64,000 nucleotides of DNA. Origin: Bacteroidales bacterium. Its GTDB lineage: Bacteria > Bacteroidota > Bacteroidia > Bacteroidales > Muribaculaceae. Position numbers and translations under genes: made by a program. The stretch lies in NCBI GenBank assembly GCA_014800685.1, contig JAAVFQ010000008.1, positions 62,001 to 126,000 of the forward strand. Reading direction: 5' to 3'. Position 1 is the stretch's first letter, and each line of letters opens with the position of its first letter. The notes under the pieces were generated by a model. The model searched no databases and was not told the origin of the DNA. It saw only the letters and a program-made list of their open reading frames with translations. This document shows, piece after piece, positions 8,210 to 17,265 of the stretch.

Positions 8210-9901
8210 CTAAAGGAAACAAAGAATCAGCACCTGAGCCACTATGACGCGCATAAACATCGTAAGAGGATACACTGTGGAGTAAGCCACAGCAGGAGCG
8301 TCATTGTTTGCCACCTTATTTCCGTAAGCGAGTGCCGGGGGGTCTGTATATCCACCCGACATCAGGCCGAGGATAGAGAGATAATTGAGCTTGTATTTTC
8401 CACGGGCAATAATTCCGACTATGAGCAGGGGAATGACCGTGATGAAGAATCCGTAGACCACCCATAGAAGACCGGTCTCGTTAAATACGGTAGCGGCAAA
8501 GTCTTTTCCGGCCGCAATGCCCACCGAAGCGAGGAAGAGGCAGATTCCTATCTCACGGAGCAACAGATTAGCCGAGGAATTAGTGTAGGTGACCAGATGG
8601 ATTTTCGGGCCGTAGGCCGAGATAAGGATAGCCACCACGAGGGGACCGCCGGCCAGACCGAGCTTCATGGGCACCGACATCCCGGGGAACTGCAGGGGGA
8701 TACTTCCCACGAGAATACCGAGGAATATGCCGATGAACATCGTCACGAGATTAGGCTCGTTGAGTCGCTTCATGGAGTTGCCGAGCTTGTCGGCGAGGCG
8801 CTCTATGTCGGCAAGCTTACCCACTACGGTGATTCGGTCGCCCATCTGCAGGCGAAGCGAGGGAGTCGCAAGGAGGTCTACTCCGGCACGGTTGATTCTC
8901 GTAGCGTTGAGTTTATATCCCATACGGAGACGCAGAGAGCCGAGCTTTACGCCATTATATTCCGTCTTGGTGACGAGAATGCGACGAGAGACTACGGGAC
9001 CCTGCACCATTTCCCACTTCTTATCCACCATCGGGCCAATGAAGCGGGTGAAGATTTCCTCATCCTGCACTGAGCAGACGATAAGCACGAGGTCATTCTC
9101 CTCCAGGACGTCTTCAGCCGTAGGTATTATGACGCTGCCATCAGGCTTCTGGATGCGGGAGATAACAAAATTAGCGCTTATCAGAGTATGGAGCTTGACG
9201 ATGGAGAGACCCATAATAAGATTGTTGGTCACCTGAAAAGTCACCACGTGGGGAGCGAGCTGGGAATCGTTGTTGTGCTCCTCTACCTCACGGATTTCCT
9301 CGTCAACGTTGATTTTAAAGATTTTCTTGATTACGATCATAGTAAGGATGATGCCCACCACGCCGAGAGGATAAGCGGCGGCATATCCCATAGACATCTG
9401 CTGGCTGATGTCGTAGGCGTCAGGATTCACCTGGAGCACAGTTTGCTGAGCGGCACCGAGGCCGGGAGTATTGGTTACGGCTCCTGAAAGGACACCAACA
9501 AGCTGGTCGATAGTGGTAGAGCCGTCAGCGCCCCCCTGTATGTAGTAGATGGCGAGCATGATGACCACGTTGAGCGCAATGCCCGTAAGCGCGAGAGCAT
9601 TCAGCCTGATGCCACCCTCCTTGAAAGAGGAGAAAAATCCGGGACCGACCTGCATACCGATAGAGAAGATGAAGAGTATCAGTCCGAATTCACGGAGGAA
9701 ATGCAGAGTGTCTCCCTGCACTACGTAGCCGAAATGGCCCAAAAGAATTCCAACGAAGAGCACAAATGTGACACCGAGAGAGACGCCGAAAATCTTAATT
9801 TTGCCAAGAAAAATGCCGGCAAAAATCACAAAGGAATACAAAAGAATCGTGCTGGCGAGCGATTCACTTCCCGGTCTGAGCAAGTCAATAATCCATTCCA
9901 T
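8210..9901 (-). CDS. AspT/YidE-family antiporter-like transporter with central RCK_C pair
   Basis: This 563-residue inner-membrane protein has two copies of the AspT-YbjL-YidE transmembrane domain, the first about residues 15-185 (FGLILFIFSIGMQVGPGFF) and the second about 380-563 (GICLFLASVGIAAGKDF). Between them lie two TrkA-C/RCK_C-like ligand-binding domains (about 215-370). The family includes the aspartate:alanine exchanger AspT, but most members, YidE included, have no proven substrate, so none is assigned. A minus-strand -7 box is present upstream. Confidence 0.85.
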   Translation of the reverse strand: MEWIIDLLRPGSESLASTILLYSFVIFAGIFLGKIKIFGVSLGVTFVLFVGILLGHFGYVVQGDTLHFLREFGLILFIFSIGMQVGPGFFSSFKEGGIRLNALALTGIALNVVIMLAIYYIQGGADGSTTIDQLVGVLSGAVTNTPGLGAAQQTVLQVNPDAYDISQQMSMGYAAAYPLGVVGIILTMIVIKKIFKINVDEEIREVEEHNNDSQLAPHVVTFQVTNNLIMGLSIVKLHTLISANFVISRIQKPDGSVIIPTAEDVLEENDLVLIVCSVQDEEIFTRFIGPMVDKKWEMVQGPVVSRRILVTKTEYNGVKLGSLRLRMGYKLNATRINRAGVDLLATPSLRLQMGDRITVVGKLADIERLADKLGNSMKRLNEPNLVTMFIGIFLGILVGSIPLQFPGMSVPMKLGLAGGPLVVAILISAYGPKIHLVTYTNSSANLLLREIGICLFLASVGIAAGKDFAATVFNETGLLWVVYGFFITVIPLLIVGIIARGKYKLNYLSILGLMSGGYTDPPALAYGNKVANNDAPAVAYSTVYPLTMFMRVIVAQVLILCFL

Positions 9902-9990
9902 TCGGTAATAATCTAAAGATTAGGAGCATAAAATCGCGGCAGGCCGGCACCTCGCCATCTGCCGGAGTCTTAACTCCATAAAACTGACTG

Positions 9991-9998
9991 CAAAGTTA
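9991..9998 (-). promoter_or_regulatory. Probable -7 element for the AspT/YidE-like gene
   Basis: CAAAGTTA on the plus strand reads TAACTTTG on the coding strand, a consensus Bacteroidetes -7 box 90 bases before the start. The matching -33 region is only weak (TTGT at a longer spacing), so the call rests on the -7 box. Confidence 0.5.
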
Positions 9999-10084
9999 GC
10001 AAAAAAATCCGAACGGCCACCTACAAGCCAATCTCTTTTTTCTTACTGAAGGGACGGAAGCGTGATGTGGAGAGGTAGTGATAT

Positions 10085-10115
10085 TTTGCCGTTAGCCGAT
10101 TTTGTGTTATCTTTG
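10085..10115 (+). promoter_or_regulatory. Bacteroidetes-type promoter for ettA
   Basis: TTTG (10085-10088) and TATCTTTG (10108-10115) are separated by 19 bases. The predicted leader is about 90 bases. The 311-base gap 9902-10212 holds this promoter and the divergent -7 box and no gene. Confidence 0.82.
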
Positions 10116-10212
10116 CAGAGGCAAAGCATTGCCACGGTGCGCGGACGCTCACGGCGACTCCACGGCACTGAATGGATTAAAATATTTATAAGCAATTTTT
10201 CAAGAGGCAATT

Positions 10213-11898
10213 ATGGCTGACGACAAAAAAATAATCTTTTCAATGGTGGGTGTGAGCAAAATCATACCCCCTCAAAGACAGATTCTCAAAAATATCTATC
10301 TGTCATTCTTCTATGGCGCCAAGATAGGCATCATCGGTCTCAATGGCTCCGGAAAGTCCACTCTGCTCAAGATAATCGCTGGCATTGATAAGGAGTATCA
10401 GGGGGAAGTGGTCTTCTCTCCCGGCTATTCCGTAGGCTATCTGGAGCAGGAGCCTAAACTCGACCCGGACAAGACTGTGCTTGAAGTTGTTCGTGAGGGT
10501 GTGCAGCCCGTGATGCAGATGCTCAAGGAGTTTGATGAGGTCAACGAGGCCTTCTGCGACCCCGAAGTGCTTGAAAATCCTGACAAGATGGAGGCTCTGA
10601 TGGCTCGTCAGGCTGAACTTCAGGACAGGCTCGACGCCGCTGATGCATGGAATATTGACAATAAGCTGGAGCGGGCGATGGATGCTCTGCGCTGTCCACC
10701 GGACGACCAGAAGATAGCCACCCTCTCCGGCGGTGAGAAGCGCCGGGTGGCTCTATGCCGCCTCTTGCTCCAGCAGCCCGACATCCTTCTGCTCGATGAG
10801 CCTACCAACCATCTTGATGCCGAGTCGATAGACTGGCTCGAACAGCATTTGCAGCAATATCCCGGCACGGTAATCGCCGTCACGCATGACCGCTACTTCC
10901 TTGACCATGTGGCCGGCTGGATTCTCGAACTTGACCGTGGCGAAGGTATCCCCTGGAAGGGAAATTACTCCTCATGGCTCGACCAGAAGACCAAGCGCAT
11001 GGCCCAGGAGGAGAAGCAGGCGAGCAAGCGCCGCAAGACTCTGGAGCGTGAGCTGGAATGGGTGCGCATGGCTCCCAAGGCCCGTCAGGCCAAAGGAAAG
11101 GCCCGACTGGCGAGCTATGACCGACTGCTCAATGAAGACCAGAAGCAGCGCGAAGAGAAGCTGGAGATTTTCATCCCCAACGGGCCTCGTCTGGGCAATA
11201 AGGTGATTGAGGCCAATAAGGTGGCCAAGGCCTACGGCGAAAAGGTGCTTTTCAACGAGTTGGAGTTCATGCTGCCGCCTAACGGCATTGTGGGAGTCAT
11301 CGGCCCTAACGGCGCCGGCAAGACCACCCTCTTCCGCCTGATTATGGGTCTGGAGAAGCAGGACGCCGGAGACTTCGAGGTGGGCGAGACTGTGAAGATA
11401 GCCTACGTAGACCAGAATCATAAGGACCTCAGCCCGGAGAAGACGGTCTATGAAGTAATCTCTCAGGGTGTGGAGTCTTTCCGTATGGGAGGCCGCGACA
11501 TGAATGCCCGCGCCTATCTTTCAAAATTCAACTTCACGGGAGCTGATCAGGAGAAGAAAATCGGCGTGCTCTCCGGCGGTGAACGTAATCGTCTGCACCT
11601 CGCTATGGCGCTCAAGGAGGAGGGGAACGTGCTTCTTCTCGACGAGCCAACCAATGACATTGACGTCAATACCCTCCGCGCTCTTGAAGAGGGTCTGGAG
11701 AACTTCGCGGGCTGCGCGGTGGTCGTTTCGCATGACCGCTGGTTTCTTGACCGCATAGCCACCCACATACTCGCCTTTGAGGGTGACAGCAAGGTCACTT
11801 ATTATGAAGGCTCGTATAGCGACTACGAGGAGTATCGCAAGAAGAGGGATGGCAACGACACGCCTCACCGTATCCGCTACCGCAAACTCACCGACTAA
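10213..11898 (+). CDS. ettA: Energy-dependent translational throttle protein EttA (ABC-F)
   Basis: EttA is a soluble ABC-F ATPase that binds the ribosomal E site and gates the first elongation step according to ATP/ADP state. NBD1 has Walker A GLNGSGKST, signature LSGGEKRR and Walker B LLLDEPTNHLDAES. The interdomain linker contains ELEWVRMAPKARQAKGKARL, typical of EttA. NBD2 has GPNGAGKTT, LSGGERNR and LLLDEPTNDID. Length (561) and the absence of transmembrane segments fit EttA rather than a transporter or a resistance ABC-F. It is a single gene between its own promoter and terminator. Confidence 0.95.
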   Translation: MADDKKIIFSMVGVSKIIPPQRQILKNIYLSFFYGAKIGIIGLNGSGKSTLLKIIAGIDKEYQGEVVFSPGYSVGYLEQEPKLDPDKTVLEVVREGVQPVMQMLKEFDEVNEAFCDPEVLENPDKMEALMARQAELQDRLDAADAWNIDNKLERAMDALRCPPDDQKIATLSGGEKRRVALCRLLLQQPDILLLDEPTNHLDAESIDWLEQHLQQYPGTVIAVTHDRYFLDHVAGWILELDRGEGIPWKGNYSSWLDQKTKRMAQEEKQASKRRKTLERELEWVRMAPKARQAKGKARLASYDRLLNEDQKQREEKLEIFIPNGPRLGNKVIEANKVAKAYGEKVLFNELEFMLPPNGIVGVIGPNGAGKTTLFRLIMGLEKQDAGDFEVGETVKIAYVDQNHKDLSPEKTVYEVISQGVESFRMGGRDMNARAYLSKFNFTGADQEKKIGVLSGGERNRLHLAMALKEEGNVLLLDEPTNDIDVNTLRALEEGLENFAGCAVVVSHDRWFLDRIATHILAFEGDSKVTYYEGSYSDYEEYRKKRDGNDTPHRIRYRKLTD

Positions 11899-11920
11899 CT
11901 ATATGAGGTCCGTATAAAGG

Positions 11921-11960
11921 CAACGGCCGTCTGCAATAAGCAGATGGCCGTGTCTTTTAT
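11921..11960 (+). terminator. Terminator after ettA
   Basis: CGGCCGTCTGC and GCAGATGGCCG form a stem with a 5-base AATAA loop and one mismatch, followed by TGTCTTTTATT. It lies between the convergent ettA and ddh genes. Confidence 0.8.
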
Positions 11961-11977
11961 TCTGGAAATGGTTTTGA

Positions 11978-12868
11978 CTACACGAGGTGAGCGATATGCG
12001 CGTCGCGATCGCCTGCGAGGAGGTCGATGACAGGAATTTCAATCATGGTGTAGCAGCCCGGACGCTGACGCATTGCCGCGCGTGCGCAGCATACGAGCAC
12101 CTGGCCCGTAAGGGCAGGATTATTGATTTTCATGTCAAACTCGAAAAGCTGATTGTGGGTCTTTCCGGAGACGCCCTTTCTTACGAGATTGACACCATGA
12201 CCCACATCATTGAGCTCAGCCACCGAGGGAACCGCGATAACGTGGGTTTCATCCGAAGAGAAATATGGGTCGGCCTTAATGGCAGCAGCCACGGGGTCAA
12301 GTTCGTAGCCATCTTCGAGCTCTATATATACCATGCGGCGATGAATGCCGGTGCCCACGGGGATGGTCATTGAGAGGGCATCGCGCACACCCTCGATGGC
12401 CTTCACGGCTACGGTATGACCCATAGAGCGACCGGGGCCGAAGTTAGTATAGGTGACGCCTTCCGGGGCGATAGCCTGCAGCAGAGTGCGCACCACAGAG
12501 TCGCTTCCCGGATCCCATCCGGCGGAAATCACGGCGACAGAGCCGTGCGCTTTAGCTGCCTTATCCAGAGTCTCACGAAGCTGAGGTATCTGCCCGTGAA
12601 TGTCAAAGCTGTCGACAGTATTGATGCCCATAGCAAGAATCTCACGGGCATATTTCTCCACGCTGCGCGTGGGAGTGGCGAGGATGGCTACCTCTACATC
12701 TTTAAGATCACGAATGCTTGCCACAACGGGGATATCAGCCGGAATGTCTGCGCGATCAGAGGGGTCGCGTCTCACGATACCTGCTATTTCAAAATCGGGA
12801 GCCGCCTGAAGGGCTTCCAGTGTGTAACGGCCTATGTTGCCATAGCCAACGATTGCTGCTCTTGTCAT
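11978..12868 (-). CDS. ddh: meso-Diaminopimelate D-dehydrogenase
   Basis: This enzyme reductively aminates tetrahydrodipicolinate in one NADPH-dependent step to meso-diaminopimelate, the cell-wall cross-linking amino acid and lysine precursor. The 296-residue protein opens with a Rossmann motif (AIVGYGNIGRYTLEAL), then VVRRDP-type NADP contacts (GIVRRDPSD), and retains family segments SAGWDPGSDSV and FGPGRSMGHTVAVKAI. Length matches the dimeric Ddh family. AACTTACTTA lies just upstream of the start on the coding strand. The gene lies downstream of the DUF4301 gene with a hairpin between. Confidence 0.93.
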   Translation of the reverse strand: MTRAAIVGYGNIGRYTLEALQAAPDFEIAGIVRRDPSDRADIPADIPVVASIRDLKDVEVAILATPTRSVEKYAREILAMGINTVDSFDIHGQIPQLRETLDKAAKAHGSVAVISAGWDPGSDSVVRTLLQAIAPEGVTYTNFGPGRSMGHTVAVKAIEGVRDALSMTIPVGTGIHRRMVYIELEDGYELDPVAAAIKADPYFSSDETHVIAVPSVAELNDVGHGVNLVRKGVSGKTHNQLFEFDMKINNPALTGQVLVCCARAAMRQRPGCYTMIEIPVIDLLAGDRDAHIAHLV

Positions 12869-12934
12869 TATAAAAGAGAGTATTTAAGTAAGTTCTAAAA
12901 TGTGTTATGCATCTGCCCTATTTTACAAACCCTT

Positions 12935-12975
12935 AGAGGGTGTGCCAAAATGAATTTCGACACACCCTCCGGTTT
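12935..12975. terminator. Hairpin between the DUF4301 gene and ddh
   Basis: GAGGGTGTG (12936-12944) pairs with CACACCCTC (12961-12969). GGTTTTTA follows on the plus strand, but only a weak T stretch follows on the minus strand, where both flanking genes are read, so termination there may be partial. Confidence 0.6.
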
Positions 12976-14502
12976 TTATATCTGATGCGCGGGGCGCAGC
13001 AGGTCATTAACAGTCTTAACGGGATTAAACGTCTCTGCGGGCACCTCAACGAAAATAGTGTTCCAGTCAGACATGGCTCCATTCCAGAGTCCCGGGCGCT
13101 CCAAGGCCTTAATCTCCACGCCATCCACACTCTTTTCGCTTATGAAGCCTGTGGAACGGTCCACGTGGTCTGTAAGATGAAATTTCCGGCCTTCGAAGTC
13201 CTTTATGGCACAGACAAGATCTACCGGATTAAAATGGGTGGAGCGTCTGAAAATCTCCTCAATCCTCTTGTCGGAGGTGTCGAGCTGCACGCTTTCAAGA
13301 ATCTGGGGACTCACCGTGCCGTCGGGATTATATGCGAGGAAGGGACCACCGCCGGGCTCACCTTCATTTTTCACCATACCGCAGACTCGCATAGGCCTGT
13401 TGAGCTTGGCGAAGATATATGAGGCTACCTGCTCATCGGGCATCACGTCGCTCTTGTCATGCGTGATGCAGAGCACTTCACGGAGGAAGCGGAGCATTTC
13501 AGCCAGCTCCTCGTGCGAGGGAGTTCCTTTCTGGAGGCGACGGCAGTATTCATCCGCCTTTGTTTTGGCGCCCATGAGGATGCCTCCGGCTATCATCTTG
13601 AAACGGTTAGAGACTTCGCGGCGCTGTTCGGGCACCACATTGTCAATATTTTTGATGAAGACCACGTCGGCATCTATATCGTTAAGATTCTCAATTAGAG
13701 AGCCATGGCCGCCGGGACGGAAAAAGAGAGCGCCATCCTTGCGGAAGATTTTGCCATCTTGCGTGACGCATATAGTATCAGTAGAGGGCTTCTGCACGGA
13801 AGTGCCCACTTCGAGCTTCACGTCATATTTCTTACCGACGCCACCTGCTGCCTCCTCTATCTTCATTTTGACCAGCGGGAGATGATCGTCGCTGACCGTA
13901 AAGTGAACTCTCACCTTGCCGTTGCGGTCTTTAATAGTCTCAGCGCCCTCGGCAAGATGCTCTTCGAGAGGGGTGCAAGACGTTCCGGGCACTTTATGGA
14001 ACTGGAGAAGAGCCTTGGGGAGGCGGCCATAGTTGAGACCCTCTTTATTAAGGAGGGCGGCCACTATATCCTTATATCGTTTCTCCTCTATTAGAGTATA
14101 TATGCTCTTGCCGAAGAGAGTGAGGGTGACGAAGTTTAGTCTGGGATAGAATGCGAATTTCTCTATATTGTCAAAGAAAGCTCGCCTGAAGTCGGTATCG
14201 GGCTTATCCTTCTTTCCGTTGAGGAAAGCGTGAAGGTCCTTGAACATTCTTGAGGCCGCCCCGCTCGCGGGAACGAGTTTTACGGCAACTCCGCCGCTTT
14301 CAAGAAATTGATGCCATATCTCAATAGCCTTTTTCTGCATTTCGGCAGTGGGGCGCTTAATGCAATTCTCCACAGTGGCCTCTGCTTCTATATTAAGAAA
14401 GGGGAAGCCATTACGCAGGGCTGCCAGCTGGTCATCAATTTCAGTCTGAGAGATGCCGCGCTCGGCAAGTATTTCCAAGTCTTTCGGGGTCAAATCTGCC
14501 AT
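12976..14502 (-). CDS. DUF4301 family protein, possible nucleotidyltransferase-fold enzyme
   Basis: This 508-residue cytoplasmic protein matches the Bacteroidetes DUF4301 family (start MADLTPKDLEILAERGIS). Two segments recall UDP-sugar pyrophosphorylases. KLVPASGAASRMFKDL resembles the N-terminal nucleotide loop, and RPGGHGSLIENL followed by VVFIKNIDNV resembles their PPGHGD...NIDNL signature. That suggests a sugar-phosphate uridylyltransferase-like fold, but the catalytic lysines are not confirmed and no substrate can be named. It is followed by ddh and preceded by def on the same strand, 80 bases away. Confidence 0.75.
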   Translation of the reverse strand: MADLTPKDLEILAERGISQTEIDDQLAALRNGFPFLNIEAEATVENCIKRPTAEMQKKAIEIWHQFLESGGVAVKLVPASGAASRMFKDLHAFLNGKKDKPDTDFRRAFFDNIEKFAFYPRLNFVTLTLFGKSIYTLIEEKRYKDIVAALLNKEGLNYGRLPKALLQFHKVPGTSCTPLEEHLAEGAETIKDRNGKVRVHFTVSDDHLPLVKMKIEEAAGGVGKKYDVKLEVGTSVQKPSTDTICVTQDGKIFRKDGALFFRPGGHGSLIENLNDIDADVVFIKNIDNVVPEQRREVSNRFKMIAGGILMGAKTKADEYCRRLQKGTPSHEELAEMLRFLREVLCITHDKSDVMPDEQVASYIFAKLNRPMRVCGMVKNEGEPGGGPFLAYNPDGTVSPQILESVQLDTSDKRIEEIFRRSTHFNPVDLVCAIKDFEGRKFHLTDHVDRSTGFISEKSVDGVEIKALERPGLWNGAMSDWNTIFVEVPAETFNPVKTVNDLLRPAHQI

Positions 14503-14582
14503 AAGGATTCTGATTTTTTAGAACGATACTTACTTAACACCCCGGCGGCTATTAATGTTCAACGAGACGGAAAGCCGGCTAA

Positions 14583-15146
14583 CTACTTGGCGGGAGCGGC
14601 CTTGGTCTTATATCCGCACTTCACTTTGCCCTTGACGATATTATTGAGCTTGGTGCGTATGAGCTGACGGCGTATGGGCGCCACATGGTCTATATAGACC
14701 TCACCGAGCAGATGGTCATACTCATGCTGGATGATACGGCTGAGAAAACCGGTGAATTCCTTCTCGTGCTCCACGAAGTTTTCATCACACCAGGTGAGGC
14801 GGATATGCTCGTGGCGCTTTACGTTCTCGCTGAGGTCAGGAAGCGAGAGACAACCTTCTGCGCGCGACACCAGCGGCGAATCCTCTATCACTTCAAGCTG
14901 AGGATTGATAATCACCATCTTAGAGTCGGCACATTCAGGGAAGGTATCGGCAAGCACGGAGCCGTCGAGCACTATGAGCGCTATGGAGCGGCCTATCTGG
15001 GGGGCTGCGAGGCCTACGCCCTCTGAGTGATACATGGTCTCCCACATGTCATTGATGAGAGTGGAGAGTTCGGGATAATCGGGAGTAATGTCTTCCGCCT
15101 CCTGACGGAGCACGGGATGACCATATAGATATACGGGGAGAATCAT
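14583..15146 (-). CDS. def: Peptide deformylase
   Basis: Def removes the N-formyl group from nascent proteins, using a bound metal. The 187-residue protein has all three family motifs: GVGLAAPQIG (43-52), EGCLSLPD with metal ligand Cys99, and HEYDHLLG with ligands His141 and His145 and catalytic Glu142. The C-terminus has a short basic extension (VKCGYKTKAAPAK). It lies 49 bases downstream of the MATE gene and 80 bases upstream of the DUF4301 gene, all on the minus strand, so co-transcription is plausible. Confidence 0.96.
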   Translation of the reverse strand: MILPVYLYGHPVLRQEAEDITPDYPELSTLINDMWETMYHSEGVGLAAPQIGRSIALIVLDGSVLADTFPECADSKMVIINPQLEVIEDSPLVSRAEGCLSLPDLSENVKRHEHIRLTWCDENFVEHEKEFTGFLSRIIQHEYDHLLGEVYIDHVAPIRRQLIRTKLNNIVKGKVKCGYKTKAAPAK

Positions 15147-15195
15147 TGCAAGAGAATTATATTAAAATAAATAAGTAAATAATGTCTGAAAAAAA

Positions 15196-16575
15196 TTACA
15201 GTGCTGGAGGGGCGGCTGCTCTCTTGATTTTGCGCACCTGCACGGCCAGCATTATGGCTGAGACGGTTACGGAGAGGAAATCGCTTATGGGGAATGCGCT
15301 CCAGACACCGTTGAGCTGCATAAGGGGAGGGAGAATGAAGAGTAGAGGTATCATGAAGATAATCTGACGTGTCAGAGAGAGGAAGACGGCTTTCCCGGCC
15401 ATTCCGAGCGACTGGAAGAAGTTGGTGGCTACTATCTGGAATCCAACCATCCAGAAGGTGAGCGTAGTGATATGCAGACAGTTGACGGCGCAAGCTATCT
15501 GATCGGGGTCCTGCATGAACATCTTGGCAATCGTCTCCGGACACAAGGCTCCTATCACTGAGCCAATCGTAGTGCATATCACTCCCACTACAGCCGCAAG
15601 GCGCAGGGTTTTGAAGAGTCTGGACGTGTTGCCTGAGCCATAGTTATATCCCAATATGGGCTGCATACCCTGGCAGACTCCTATGACAATCATTACGAAG
15701 ATGGTGACGAAACGATTGAAAACCACTACGGCGGCTATGGCGTTGTCGCCACCATACTTCAGCAGAGAATTGTTGATGATAGCATTGATGACCGAGCCGG
15801 CCACATTTATAAGGAAGGGGGCCATGCCGATATAAAGCACAGAGCGAATAATGGGCCACTGGAAGCGGAATGTGCCTTTCTTAAACCTCAGGTCGCTGTC
15901 TTTGCGGAAGAAATGACCGAGCACGAAAAAGGCCGTCACGAGCATCGAGATGTCAGTGGCTATGGCCGCTCCCTTGATGCCCCAGCCGAAGCCGAAGAGG
16001 AAGAGAGGCGCAAGGATTACGTTCAGGCCCGCTCCTATCAGATTGGTGTACATAGCCTTGCGGGGATAGCCCGAAGCTCGCATCACATTGTTATAGCTGA
16101 AGGTAAGATTCATGAGCACCATGCCGGGAAGAATCCACATCAGAAATTCGCGGGCGTAGGGCAAGGAATTGTCGGAAGCACCGAAGGCTCTGAGGATAGG
16201 CGTGAGAAAGATAGCGAAAAGAGTGATATAGACAAGGCCCACAATCACCGATAGCAGGACGGAGTTGCCGAGAATGAGCTCCGCACGCCTATGATCTTTC
16301 TGCCCGAGCACAATAGAGATTCTCGTGGCAGCACCGGCGCCGATAAGCATTCCAAGAGCCGTAGCGAGATTCATCACCGGAAAAGTGACCGCAATGCCGG
16401 CTACTACATTCGGGTCGTCTATGGCATGGCCGATTACTACAGAGTCAATAATGTTATAAATGGCCATCACTACAGTACCCACCACTGCGGGGAGACTGTA
16501 TTTCAGGAGCATTTTGGGAATCGGAGCAGACCCCAGTTCCTTCAGTCTTATGTCAGGAGCGTCACTATTCTGCAT
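15196..16575 (-). CDS. MATE family efflux transporter
   Basis: A 459-residue inner-membrane protein with about 12 transmembrane helices in two related halves, as in cation-coupled multidrug and toxin extrusion (MATE/NorM/DinF) exporters. The start PKMLLKYSLPAVVGTVVMAIYN, the GHAIDDPNVVAGIAV segment, and the second-half counterpart around FINVAGSVINAIINNSL fit the family. Substrate is unknown. It starts downstream of tRNA-Leu and its terminator and upstream of def. Confidence 0.9.
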   Translation of the reverse strand: MQNSDAPDIRLKELGSAPIPKMLLKYSLPAVVGTVVMAIYNIIDSVVIGHAIDDPNVVAGIAVTFPVMNLATALGMLIGAGAATRISIVLGQKDHRRAELILGNSVLLSVIVGLVYITLFAIFLTPILRAFGASDNSLPYAREFLMWILPGMVLMNLTFSYNNVMRASGYPRKAMYTNLIGAGLNVILAPLFLFGFGWGIKGAAIATDISMLVTAFFVLGHFFRKDSDLRFKKGTFRFQWPIIRSVLYIGMAPFLINVAGSVINAIINNSLLKYGGDNAIAAVVVFNRFVTIFVMIVIGVCQGMQPILGYNYGSGNTSRLFKTLRLAAVVGVICTTIGSVIGALCPETIAKMFMQDPDQIACAVNCLHITTLTFWMVGFQIVATNFFQSLGMAGKAVFLSLTRQIIFMIPLLFILPPLMQLNGVWSAFPISDFLSVTVSAIMLAVQVRKIKRAAAPPAL

Positions 16576-16593
16576 ATCGGTATAGTTGAAAGT

Positions 16594-16627
16594 AAAAAAG
16601 ACGGGAAAGCGCTAAGGCCATCCCGTC
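16594..16627 (-). terminator. Intrinsic terminator after tRNA-Leu
   Basis: On the minus strand GACGGGA pairs with TCCCGTC and six T residues follow directly. It starts just past the tRNA 3' end. Confidence 0.88.
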
Positions 16628-16635
16628 GGGAGAAG

Positions 16636-16720
16636 TACAGAAAGTGGGACTCGAACCCACACGACCCTTCCGGGTCAAAGGATTTTAAGTCCTTCGTGTC
16701 TACCATTCCACCATTTCTGC
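16636..16720 (-). tRNA. tRNA-Leu (anticodon TAA)
   Basis: The 85-base gene folds as a class II tRNA with a long variable arm. The acceptor stem GCAGAAA pairs with TTTCTGT, the anticodon loop is CTTAAAA with anticodon TAA (leucine, codon UUA), and the T-arm reads GTGGGTTCGAGTCCCAC. The 3' CCA is not encoded. Confidence 0.95.
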
Positions 16721-16735
16721 AACTCTTTGCGCCTG

Positions 16736-16767
16736 CAAAGATAGTAATAAAATCCCGTCCATGCAAA
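16736..16767 (-). promoter_or_regulatory. Promoter for tRNA-Leu
   Basis: On the minus strand TTTG (16767-16764) and TATCTTTG (16743-16736) are spaced by 20 bases, starting 16 bases before the mature tRNA 5' end. The rest of the gap to 16996 holds only a 6-bp AACAAT/ATTGTT hairpin (16837-16859) and no clear promoter for the small ORFs that follow. Confidence 0.85.
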
Positions 16768-16996
16768 TTTTATCACTCTTCTCACCAATATCTCACTGAG
16801 GCTCTGCGTATTACTGAAACATTTTTACTTTTTTTTAACAATGAGACTTCCCGATTGTTATACTAATAGATGCGCACCTCTCGCCCGCCATCTATGCGTG
16901 AAGTCCTGACGCAACTTTTAGGAACCCGCTTTTTCAATAATCACGCAATTACTACACAATAAATCCTGAACAACAACACAATAACAACATACCGCT

Positions 16997-17110
16997 ATGT
17001 GGAAATTTGACTTCTGGTCGCTGGTGTTCTACACACTGACCTTCTTCCTCTTTGTTTATCCGGTAGCCTTATGGGCCCGCTGGTTCACCCGTAAATGGAA
17101 TAGAAAATGA
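16997..17110 (+). CDS. Small membrane protein, 37 aa (micro-operon ORF 1)
   Basis: This ORF is below the ORF-track cutoff. It starts MWKFDFWSLVFY, runs into one hydrophobic helix of about 20 residues (LVFYTLTFFLFVYPVALWA), and ends with a strongly basic RWFTRKWNRK tail, predicting one membrane segment with the C-terminus in the cytoplasm. Its stop overlaps the next start as ATGA. I do not recognise a family. The coupling to two similar small ORFs supports it being a real gene. Confidence 0.6.
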   Translation: MWKFDFWSLVFYTLTFFLFVYPVALWARWFTRKWNRK

Positions 17111-17265
17111 TGACAGAAACTCTATGGACCGATTTCGCGGAGATACTGCTCGCAGTCACCGACCGCATCAACACTCCCGCCTGCTGGACAGTATGGGGCT
17201 TCTGGCTGATAGTCACATGGGGACTAAATTTATATTTCGCAAGAAAGAAAGGGGGTGAGAGATGA
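17107..17265 (+). CDS. Small membrane protein, 52 aa (micro-operon ORF 2)
   Basis: It starts MMTETLWTDFAEILLAV at an ATGA overlap with ORF 1. A second in-frame ATG follows at once. After an amphipathic N-terminus comes one hydrophobic segment (WTVWGFWLIVTWGLNLYF) and a basic tail RKKGGER. A purine-rich GGGGGTGAG lies right before ORF 3, which starts inside this stop codon. Tryptophan content is unusually high. No homologue is recognised. Confidence 0.6.
   Translation: MMTETLWTDFAEILLAVTDRINTPACWTVWGFWLIVTWGLNLYFARKKGGER

Noticed and set aside
16291-16866. 191-aa plus-strand ORF over the MATE start and tRNA-Leu
   Set aside because: It crosses a gene, a terminator and a tRNA on the opposite strand and has no protein-like features.
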